A DNA stretch of 12,289 bases from NCBI GenBank assembly GCA_003696465.1, contig RFHG01000116.1, forward strand, positions 1 through 12,289. Reading direction: 5' to 3'. The translations under genes and the position numbers were made by a program. The notes under the pieces were generated by a model. That model saw only the letters and a program-made list of their open reading frames with translations, did not search any database and was not told the origin of the DNA. The stretch comes from Gammaproteobacteria bacterium (GTDB lineage Bacteria; Pseudomonadota; Gammaproteobacteria; J044). Shown here piece after piece: positions 6,877-12,289 of the stretch. How positions within the stretch are numbered: position 1 is the first letter of the stretch; each line of letters opens with the position of its first letter.

Positions 6877-8743
6877 AGTCCAGATCCATGGTCTGCCGGA
6901 TGCGGCGCACGATGCCCGCGGCATCCAGGCCACACTCCGACAGCAGTTCCTCACGACTGCCATGCTCGACGAAGCGGTCGGGCAGTCCAAGATGGATCAT
7001 TGGCCGGGTGACGCCGGCCTCGGCAAGATACTCCGCAACGGCACTGCCCGCGCCACCGGCCACCACGTTGTCTTCTACCGTGACCAGCAGTTCGTGCTCG
7101 GCGGCAAGGCGCTCGATCAGGGCCTCGTCCAGCGGCTTGACGAAGCGCATGTTGGCCAGGGTGGCATCCAGTTCGTCGGCCGCCGCCGTGCAGGCATCGA
7201 GCAGACTGCCGAACATGAGGAGGGCAATGCGGCGACCGCTGCGCAGGATCTCACCCTTGCCAAGCGGCAAGGGTTCGAGGCGCTTGTCCGGCAGGATGCC
7301 GGGACCCCTGCCGCGGGGGTAGCGAACCGCAGCCGGGCCGTTGTGCGCATAGCCGGTGCACAGCATGCGACGGCATTCGTCCTCGCTCGCCGGGGTCATG
7401 ACCACCAGATTGGGGATGCAGCGCAGATAGCTCAGGTCGAAGGCCCCGGCATGGGTGGGGCCGTCGGGGCCGACCAGGCCGGCCCGGTCGATGGCGAACA
7501 GCACCGGCAGGTTCTGCAGGGCCACGTCATGGATGAGCTGGTCGTAGCCGCGCTGCAGGAAGGTGGAGTAGATGGCCACCACCGGGTGCAGCCCCTCGCA
7601 GGCCATGCCGGCAGCCAAGGTCACGGCGTGCTGTTCGGCAATCCCGACATCGTGATAGCGGTCCGGGAAGCGCTCGGAAAACGCCACCAGCCCCGAGCCT
7701 TCGCGCATGGCCGGGGTGATGCCCACCAGTGCCGGATCCAGCTCTGCCTGATCGCACAGCCACTGGCCAAAGACCTCCGTGTAGGTCGGGGCCTGTTGGC
7801 CGCTGCCGGACTGCAGCCCCTGTTCGGGGTCGAAGCTGCCCACGCCGTGATAGCCGCAGGGATCGCGTTCGGCGAGCTTGTAGCCCTTGCCCTTGCGGGT
7901 GACGACATGCAGCAGGCGCGGGCCCGGCAGTTCGCGCAGGTTCTCGAGGATCGGGATCAGGCTGTCGAGGTCGTGGCCGTCGATGGGGCCGTAGTAGTTG
8001 AAGCCGAGTTCCTCGAACAGGGTGCCGGGCACCACCATGCCCTTCATGTGTTCCTCGGTGCGCCGTGCCAGCTCCCACATCGGCGGCATGTATTGCAGCA
8101 CGCGCTTGGAGCCCTCGCGCATCATGCTGTAGGTGCGGCTGGTGAGGATGCGGCTCAGGTACTTGGACAGGCCGCCCACGTTGGGCGAGATCGACATCTC
8201 GTTGTCGTTGAGGATGACCAGCAGGTTCGCATCCAGGCTGCCGGCGTGTTCCAGCGCCTCGAAGGCCATGCCCGCGGTCATCGCGCCGTCACCGATGACT
8301 GCGATGCAGTGGCCGTTCTCGCCCCGTTGCCGACGGGCGATGGCCATGCCCAGGGCGGCACTGATGGAGGTACTGGAATGGCCCACGCCGAAGCTGTCGT
8401 AGGGGCTCTCGTCGCGGCGCGGGAAGCCGGCCAGGCCGCCACGCTGGCGCAGGCTGGCCATGGCCTCGCGCCGGCCGGTCAGGATCTTGTGCGGATAGCT
8501 CTGGTGGCCCACATCCCAGACGATGGGCTCGCGGGGGGTGTCGAACACGCGGTGCAGGGCGATGGTCAGTTCCACGGTGCCGAGGTTGGAGGCCAGGTGG
8601 CCGCCGGTGCGCGAGACCGTTTCGAGCACGAACCGGCGCAGCTCCCCGGCCAGGCGCTTGAGCTCGGGGAGCGGCAGGGCGCGCAGGTCGGCTGGGTCGT
8701 CGATGCGCGAGAGCAGGGGGAAGTCGGCCGTACCCATCACCAT
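6851..8743 (-). CDS. dxs: 1-deoxy-D-xylulose-5-phosphate synthase
   Basis: 630 residues (E. coli 620). It joins pyruvate and glyceraldehyde 3-phosphate with thiamine diphosphate, the first step of the MEP isoprenoid pathway. Visible marks: SRTGGHLASNLG with His49, the thiamine-binding span GDGAMTAG (GDG 151-153) to NDN (179-181), DGHD, RKGKGY, and RYHDVGIAEQHAVTLAAGMA with catalytic Glu370. The start is uncertain between the ATG at 8743 and another two codons later at 8737; neither has a clear ribosome site. The open frame continues upstream to 9115 but that extension overlaps ispA and is not family-like. It lies 67 bases after ispA, whose product pathway it feeds. Confidence 0.97.
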   Translation of the reverse strand: MVMGTADFPLLSRIDDPADLRALPLPELKRLAGELRRFVLETVSRTGGHLASNLGTVELTIALHRVFDTPREPIVWDVGHQSYPHKILTGRREAMASLRQRGGLAGFPRRDESPYDSFGVGHSSTSISAALGMAIARRQRGENGHCIAVIGDGAMTAGMAFEALEHAGSLDANLLVILNDNEMSISPNVGGLSKYLSRILTSRTYSMMREGSKRVLQYMPPMWELARRTEEHMKGMVVPGTLFEELGFNYYGPIDGHDLDSLIPILENLRELPGPRLLHVVTRKGKGYKLAERDPCGYHGVGSFDPEQGLQSGSGQQAPTYTEVFGQWLCDQAELDPALVGITPAMREGSGLVAFSERFPDRYHDVGIAEQHAVTLAAGMACEGLHPVVAIYSTFLQRGYDQLIHDVALQNLPVLFAIDRAGLVGPDGPTHAGAFDLSYLRCIPNLVVMTPASEDECRRMLCTGYAHNGPAAVRYPRGRGPGILPDKRLEPLPLGKGEILRSGRRIALLMFGSLLDACTAAADELDATLANMRFVKPLDEALIERLAAEHELLVTVEDNVVAGGAGSAVAEYLAEAGVTRPMIHLGLPDRFVEHGSREELLSECGLDAAGIVRRIRQTMDLDFVKTGRLG

Positions 8744-8764
8744 GCCAGCGTGGAAAAGACGGCA

Positions 8765-8770
8765 ATTATA
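8765..8770 (-). promoter_or_regulatory. TATAAT box just upstream of dxs
   Basis: A consensus -10 hexamer reads leftward in the 67-base ispA-dxs gap. Transcription would begin near 8758, giving a leader of about 14 bases without a clear Shine-Dalgarno. No good -35 element is seen 16-18 bases upstream (GTAAGT at 17), so this is tentative. Confidence 0.3.
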
Positions 8771-8810
8771 ACGCCAAAGCGGGGTGGACTTACAGCGCCG
8801 GGCCGGCCCT

Positions 8811-9710
8811 TCAGTGGGTGCGCTGGACGATCCAGTCGCCCACGGCCCGCAGCAGGTCGGCCTCGGGTCCGAAGTCCTCCAGCGCCTGCAGGGCCCGGTC
8901 ATGCAGCAGCTCGACTTCCTCGCGCGAGGCATCGAGGCCGATGACGGCAGGGTAGGTGGGCTTGTTGAGCGCGCGATCGGCTCCGGCCTGCTTGCCGAGC
9001 TGTTCGGTATCGCCGGTCTCGTCGAGGATGTCGTCCTGGATCTGGAAGGCCAGCCCGATGTCGTGGGCAAAGCGATGCAGGGCCTGCAGGCGGGCATCCC
9101 CGCGCTCCGCGCCACCGAGGGCGCCCATCAGTACCGAGGCATGGATGAGGGCACCGGTCTTGCGCACATGCATCTCTTCCAGCTCGGGCAGGGTCAGGCT
9201 GCGGCCGGTAGCCGCGAGGTCGATGGCCTGCCCGCCGGCCATGCCGCGAGAGCCGGCAGCCTCGGCCAGGATGCGGATCATCTCGATGCGCGTCGCGGCC
9301 GATTCCGGGAGTTGCGGATCCACCGCCAGGATGTGGAAGGCCAGGGCCTGCAGCGCATCGCCGGCGAGGATGGCCGTGGCCTCGTCGAAGGCCTTGTGGT
9401 TGGTGGGCTTGCCCCGGCGCAGGTCGTCGTCGTCCATGGCCGGCAGGTCATCATGGATGAGGGAATACACATGTACCAGCTCGACCGCGGCGGCACAGCC
9501 GTCCACGCGCTCGGGCCGGGCACCCGTGGCCTCGGCCGCTGCATAGACCAGCAGGGGACGCACCCGCTTGCCTCCCCCCAGCACCGAATAGCGCATGGAT
9601 TCGTGCAGCCGCCCGGGGTTGTGGTCCGCGGGCGGCAGCCACTGGTCGAGCACCTCCTCGATGCGCTGCTGGAGTGCGTCGAAACGCACGTGCTGCTCAG
9701 ACAAGCTCAT
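8811..9710 (-). CDS. ispA: (2E,6E)-farnesyl diphosphate synthase
   Basis: 299 residues, the same length as E. coli IspA. It condenses dimethylallyl and isopentenyl diphosphates to geranyl and then farnesyl diphosphate in the cytoplasm. The first aspartate-rich motif is DDLPAMDDDD (87-96) followed by LRRG, and the second is DDILD (226-230); GGGKRVRP (45-52) binds the diphosphate. The YSLIHDDLP context before the first motif is that of bacterial farnesyl rather than longer-chain synthases. It begins inside the 3' end of xseB (14-base overlap), so translation is probably coupled. It supplies the polyprenyl pathway that quinone prenyltransferases use. Confidence 0.96.
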   Translation of the reverse strand: MSLSEQHVRFDALQQRIEEVLDQWLPPADHNPGRLHESMRYSVLGGGKRVRPLLVYAAAEATGARPERVDGCAAAVELVHVYSLIHDDLPAMDDDDLRRGKPTNHKAFDEATAILAGDALQALAFHILAVDPQLPESAATRIEMIRILAEAAGSRGMAGGQAIDLAATGRSLTLPELEEMHVRKTGALIHASVLMGALGGAERGDARLQALHRFAHDIGLAFQIQDDILDETGDTEQLGKQAGADRALNKPTYPAVIGLDASREEVELLHDRALQALEDFGPEADLLRAVGDWIVQRTH

Positions 9711-9936
9711 CCGCGTCGAAGTCCTCGGTGTCGCCCTCTTCGGTGAGCTTGCGGACCTTCTGTTCGGCGTTCTTCAGCTCCTGCTGGCAGCTTCGGGTCA
9801 GCGCCACCCCGCGCTCGAATTCCTTGAGCGATTCCTCCAGCGGCAGATCGCCCTGCTCGAGGCGGTTGACCAGCCGCTCGAGTTCCTCGAGGGCGGCCTC
9901 GAAATCGAAACGCTTGTCGTCCTCGGATCCTGACAT
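9697..9936 (-). CDS. xseB: exodeoxyribonuclease VII small subunit
   Basis: 79 residues (E. coli 80). Helical protein with the signature FEAALEELERLVNRLEQGDLPLEESLKEFERGVALTRSCQQEL and an acidic tail. Several copies bind the XseA large subunit to form exonuclease VII, which degrades single-stranded DNA. The ATG at 9934-9936 is chosen from the family start (short acidic leader then FEAAL); the ribosome site is weak. First gene of the xseB-ispA-dxs block, an order widely conserved in Gammaproteobacteria. No convincing promoter is seen in the 200 bases upstream. Confidence 0.94.
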   Translation of the reverse strand: MSGSEDDKRFDFEAALEELERLVNRLEQGDLPLEESLKEFERGVALTRSCQQELKNAEQKVRKLTEEGDTEDFDADELV

Positions 9937-10107
9937 GCGAAATACCCGGTTGGCTGCGACAGTGATGGGGTGGATATTGCACCATGCCCGGGGCGGCAGG
10001 CAACCGGATGCCGCGCTTTTTCGGTCTGCCATGGAAAAAACACATGCCGTACCGGGCGGGCAACTATAGTCAGAGGCCTTGATCGGATCGTGGATGGCCC
10101 CATGAAG

Positions 10108-10126
10108 AAAAAGCCCGCAGGGGCTT
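10108..10126 (-). terminator. leftward terminator-like hairpin upstream of xseB
   Basis: Read on the minus strand, AAGCCC and GGGCTT form a 6-bp stem with a CTGC loop, followed by a T run (five T counting the stem end, then C). It lies between the divergent rubrerythrin and xseB genes and overlaps the rubrerythrin -35 box. It could stop antisense transcription leaving the rubrerythrin operon. Confidence 0.35.
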
Positions 10127-10153
10127 GACATATTTTTAGAATAGGTCTAAAAA
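10125..10153 (+). promoter_or_regulatory. promoter of the rubrerythrin operon
   Basis: A consensus -35 TTGACA (10125-10130) is followed after 17 bases by TAAAAA (10148-10153, 4 of 6). The region is a sharp AT-rich island in GC-rich DNA. The transcript would start near 10160, leaving about 40 bases of leader before the rubrerythrin ATG. Confidence 0.65.
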
Positions 10154-10154
10154 T
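10132..10154. promoter_or_regulatory. dyad operator overlapping the rubrerythrin promoter
   Basis: Arms ATTTTTAGA (10132-10140) and TCTAAAAAT (10146-10154) are perfect reverse complements around ATAGG. The dyad fills the spacer and covers the -10 box, the position expected of a repressor site. The central 15 bases (TTAGAAT, A, GGTCTAA) resemble the 7-1-7 layout of Fur-family PerR boxes, better on the left half than on the right. No regulator gene is in the window, so the assignment is inference. Confidence 0.55.
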
Positions 10155-10188
10155 GAGTCCGAGTTTGTCAACCCACCCATGAAAACCT

Positions 10189-10194
10189 GGAGGT
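10189..10194 (+). promoter_or_regulatory. strong ribosome binding site of the rubrerythrin gene
   Basis: GGAGGT lies 6 bases ahead of the ATG at 10201, a near-ideal Shine-Dalgarno that fits a highly made protein and fixes the start. Confidence 0.75.
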
Positions 10195-10200
10195 ACCACC

Positions 10201-10620
10201 ATGGAACTCAAAGGAAGCAAGACTGAAGAGAACCTGAAGGCCGCGTTTGCCGGCGAATCCCAGGCCAACCGTCGTTACCTGTATTTCGCGGCCAAGGCCG
10301 ACATCGAGGGCTACAACGACGTGGCCGCCGTGTTCCGTTCCACCGCCGAGGGCGAGACCGGTCACGCCCATGGCCACCTGGAATACCTCGAGGCCGTTGG
10401 CGACCCCGCAACCGGCCTGCCGATCGGCGGCACTGCCGACAACCTGAAGGCCGCCATCGCCGGCGAGACCCACGAGTACACCGACATGTACCCGGGCATG
10501 GCCAAGACCGCCCGCGAAGAGGGCTTCGACGAGATTGCCGACTGGTTCGAGACGCTGGCCAAGGCCGAGCGTTCGCATGCCAACCGCTTCCAGAAGGCGC
10601 TCGACGCCCTGGACAGCTGA
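10201..10620 (+). CDS. rbr: rubrerythrin lacking the rubredoxin domain (diiron peroxidase)
   Basis: 139 residues consisting of only the ferritin-like four-helix diiron domain; classical rubrerythrin (about 190 residues) adds a C-terminal rubredoxin, absent here (no cysteine at all). All seven iron ligands of the family can be placed: Glu19, the E-x-x-H pair Glu52/His55, the E-x-x-E pair Glu89/Glu92, and the E-x-x-H pair Glu123/His126. Rubrerythrins reduce hydrogen peroxide to water in the cytoplasm of anaerobes and microaerophiles. With no rubredoxin domain it needs an outside electron donor. It heads an operon with an iron-sulfur protein and a DUF3501 protein, under a promoter covered by a dyad operator, which suggests peroxide- or iron-responsive control. 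Confidence 0.95.
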   Translation: MELKGSKTEENLKAAFAGESQANRRYLYFAAKADIEGYNDVAAVFRSTAEGETGHAHGHLEYLEAVGDPATGLPIGGTADNLKAAIAGETHEYTDMYPGMAKTAREEGFDEIADWFETLAKAERSHANRFQKALDALDS

Positions 10621-10630
10621 TGCCCTGGTC

Positions 10631-10655
10631 TCCGGGGCCGTATCCCGGCCCCGGA
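10631..10655 (+). terminator. strong hairpin between rubrerythrin and the iron-sulfur gene (partial terminator or processing site)
   Basis: TCCGGGGCCG (10631-10640) and CGGCCCCGGA (10646-10655) form a perfect 10-bp GC-rich stem with loop TATCC, 10 bases after the rubrerythrin stop. Only a poor T stretch follows (CCTTGTTTCC), so full termination is unlikely. It may attenuate read-through or protect the rubrerythrin mRNA 3' end, giving more gene 1 than gene 2 product. Confidence 0.65.
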
Positions 10656-10691
10656 AGCCTTGTTTCCGAATAAAAAACCGAGGAGAGAGCA

Positions 10692-12029
10692 ATGGCCGGC
10701 GGAATCCGCGAAGGCAGTCTGGACGCGCCCACGCGTCACCCGATCGACTGGAAGTCGCCCGACTTTTACGACGAAGGCAAGCTCTTTGCCGAGCTCGAAC
10801 GCGTGTTCGACATCTGCCATGGCTGCCGTCGCTGCGTGAGCCTGTGCAATGCCTTCCCCACGCTGTTCGACCTGGTCGACGAGTCCGAGACCATGGAGAT
10901 CGATGGCGTGGCCAGGGACGACTACTGGAAGGTCGTCGACCATTGCTATCTCTGCGACCTCTGCTACATGACCAAGTGCCCGTATGTGCCGCCGCACGAA
11001 TGGAACGTGGATTTCCCCCATCTGATGCTGCGCGCCAAGGCGGTCAAGTACCGCAAGGGTGACGTGAAGCTGCGCGACCGGGTGCTGACCTCGACCGATC
11101 TGGTCGGTACTCTGGCCGGCATCCCGGTGGTGAGCGAGGTGGTCAATGCGGCCAATCGCAGCAAGCCGGTACGCAAGCTGATGGACAAGGTGGCCGGCAT
11201 CCATCCCGATGCCATCCTGCCGGAATTCCATTCGCGCACGGCGCGCAAGGCCTTCCGCGGCTACCGCAGCGAAGGGATCGAAGCCAAGCAGACGGAAGAG
11301 ACCACGGGCCGGGTGGCCATCTTCGCCACCTGCTATGGCGACCACAACGAGCCGCAGCTGGTCGAGGACCTGATCGCCGTGCTCGAGCACAACGGTATCG
11401 AGGTGCGGCTGGTCGAGCGCGAGCGCTGCTGTGGCATGCCCAAGCTCGAACTGGGCAATCTGGACGCGGTGGAAGCGGCCAAGAACGAGAACGCCGCTGT
11501 CCTTGCGCGGCATATCGAGGAGGGCTGGGACATCATGGCGCCGGTGCCTTCCTGCGTGCTCATGTTCAAGCAGGAGCTGCCGCTCATGTTCCCCGATGAC
11601 GAGGAAGTCCAGCGCATCGCGAAACGTATCTTCGACCCGTTCGAATACCTGATGCTGCGGCGCAAGGCGGGGCTGCTCAACGAGGAGTTCAGGAACCCGC
11701 TGGGCACCATTGCCTATCATGCCGCCTGTCACCTGCGTGTGCAGAACATGGGCTACAAGACCCGTGACCTGCTGCAGCTCGTGCCCGAGACGCGACTCGA
11801 ACTCGTCGAACGCTGCTCGGGTCATGACGGGACCTATGCGGTGAAATCGGAGTTTCATCCGGTTTCCATGAAGATCTGCCGGCCGGTGCTGAACAAGGTT
11901 CGGCAGATCAACCCCGACCACTATGCCAGTGACTGCCCGATGGCAGGCCACCAGATCGAAAACGGCCTGCAGGACGGCAGCGAACCCCAACATCCGCTGA
12001 CCCTGTTGCGCAGGGCCTACGGCATCTGA
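10692..12029 (+). CDS. GlpC/HdrD-like (Fe-S)-binding oxidoreductase with two CCG-type domains
   Basis: 445 residues, probably cytoplasmic or membrane-associated electron carrier; no signal peptide or membrane helix. The N-terminal part has two [4Fe-4S] motifs: Cys42/45/48/52 (CHGCRRCVSLC) and Cys85/88/91/96 (CYLCDLCYMTKCP). Two cysteine-rich domains of the heterodisulfide reductase/GlpC type follow: the first with Cys214, Cys246-Cys247-Gly and SCVLM (Cys288), the second with Cys346, Cys375-Ser-Gly (CSGHDGTY) and DCPMAG (Cys415). The second motif is thus CSG where CCG is usual. AGGAG lies 6 bases before the ATG. Similarity is to the GlpC electron-transfer subunit, but no glpA/B is nearby. Its place between rubrerythrin and DUF3501 suggests a redox partner for rubrerythrin, an inference. 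Confidence 0.88.
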   Translation: MAGGIREGSLDAPTRHPIDWKSPDFYDEGKLFAELERVFDICHGCRRCVSLCNAFPTLFDLVDESETMEIDGVARDDYWKVVDHCYLCDLCYMTKCPYVPPHEWNVDFPHLMLRAKAVKYRKGDVKLRDRVLTSTDLVGTLAGIPVVSEVVNAANRSKPVRKLMDKVAGIHPDAILPEFHSRTARKAFRGYRSEGIEAKQTEETTGRVAIFATCYGDHNEPQLVEDLIAVLEHNGIEVRLVERERCCGMPKLELGNLDAVEAAKNENAAVLARHIEEGWDIMAPVPSCVLMFKQELPLMFPDDEEVQRIAKRIFDPFEYLMLRRKAGLLNEEFRNPLGTIAYHAACHLRVQNMGYKTRDLLQLVPETRLELVERCSGHDGTYAVKSEFHPVSMKICRPVLNKVRQINPDHYASDCPMAGHQIENGLQDGSEPQHPLTLLRRAYGI

Positions 12030-12046
12030 ATCCGGAGAAAGTGACG

Positions 12047-12289
12047 ATGGAAAAGCTGAAGCACGAGGATCTGCATTCGCTCGAGGAATATGACCGCATC
12101 CGGCCCGAGTACCGCGAGCGCATGCGCGCCCACAAGGCGCGTCGCCAGGTGGCCGTCGGGCCTCATGTGACCTTTCATTTCGAGGACCGGGATACCATGC
12201 AGTATCAGGTGCAGGAGATGCTGCGCATCGAGCGCATCTTCGAGCACGAGGGCATCCAGGAAGAACTCGATGCCTACAATCCGCTGATC
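12047..12289 (+). CDS. DUF3501 family protein, N-terminal part (truncated by window end)
   Basis: 81 codons are visible before the window ends in an open frame; members are roughly twice this long. Charged, soluble sequence with family marks: LHSLEEYDRIRPEYR, HKARRQVAVGPHVTFHFED near residues 29-47, and the very regular TMQYQVQEMLRIERIF (50-65), then ELDAYNPLI. Function unknown. GGAG lies about 9 bases ahead of the ATG and the gap to the iron-sulfur gene is 17 bases, so it is the third gene of the rubrerythrin operon. From general knowledge this rubrerythrin, Fe-S protein and DUF3501 trio recurs in Proteobacteria, which points to a shared task. Confidence 0.85.
   Translation, partial: MEKLKHEDLHSLEEYDRIRPEYRERMRAHKARRQVAVGPHVTFHFEDRDTMQYQVQEMLRIERIFEHEGIQEELDAYNPLI

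Noticed and set aside
8800..8809. Palindrome GGGCCGGCCC just past the ispA stop codon, as a terminator
   Set aside because: A self-complementary run without a loop or T tract in GC-rich DNA; likely chance.
6962..8944. A 660-codon open frame opposite dxs
   Set aside because: Antisense shadow of dxs with the same low-complexity His/Gly/Ala/Gln composition; no ribosome site or family motif.
10059..10071. ACTATAGT as a -10 element for xseB or another leftward gene
   Set aside because: The 8-mer is self-complementary and no reasonable -35 hexamer stands 16-18 bases away on either strand.
10102..10128. Eight-codon frame MKKKPAGA ending at the rubrerythrin -35 box, as a possible leader peptide
   Set aside because: It lies upstream of the predicted transcription start, so it would not be in the rubrerythrin mRNA, and it has no ribosome site.
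10362..11993. A 543-codon open frame opposite the rubrerythrin and Fe-S genes
   Set aside because: Shadow of two genes with clear metal-binding motifs on the plus strand; it crosses their intergenic hairpin and matches nothing recognisable.

Overview
The window is GC-rich, densely packed bacterial chromosome. The gene order xseB-ispA-dxs, the sequence character of the products and the presence of RmuC, PpsA and FolE2 point to a gammaproteobacterium. A Chromatiales/Ectothiorhodospiraceae-like sulfur or chemolithotrophic lineage is a plausible guess, but the sequence alone does not prove it. I see no mobile elements, CRISPR array, tRNA or rRNA. Nearly everything is housekeeping metabolism until the right end.

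Left part (1-5610): the 3' end of an O6-alkylguanine-DNA alkyltransferase gene reads rightward and converges on a leftward two-gene operon, which encodes a MenA/UbiA-type prenyltransferase followed by ppsA (PEP synthase). The 161-bp gap at 3589-3749 is divergent: it holds a good candidate promoter for the prenyltransferase-ppsA operon and a perfect 14-bp palindrome, and it precedes the rightward pair rmuC and a small DUF4870-type membrane protein, which overlap by 8 bp.

Middle part (5626-9936): a leftward block encodes xseB, ispA and dxs (exonuclease VII small subunit, then isoprenoid precursor synthesis), followed by queD and folE2. The last two make the pterin steps that lead from GTP to 7-deazaguanine (queuosine) and, for folE2, to folate. 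A sigma70-like promoter for queD-folE2 appears to lie on the dxs stop codon, and a TATAAT box lies just ahead of dxs.

Right part (10125-12289): a rightward operon encodes a rubrerythrin lacking the rubredoxin domain, a GlpC/HdrD-like protein with two [4Fe-4S] motifs and two cysteine-rich (CCG-type) domains, and a DUF3501 protein cut by the window end. The operon has a TTGACA promoter overlapped by a perfect 9-bp-arm dyad, reminiscent of a Fur/PerR-family operator, and a strong GC hairpin between gene 1 and gene 2. My reading is that this is a peroxide-detoxification or redox module whose electron route and DUF3501 role are not established. It is the most interesting part of the window.

No gene-free stretch exceeds 300 bases. 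The longest (9937-10200) holds the rubrerythrin control region and a leftward terminator-like hairpin.
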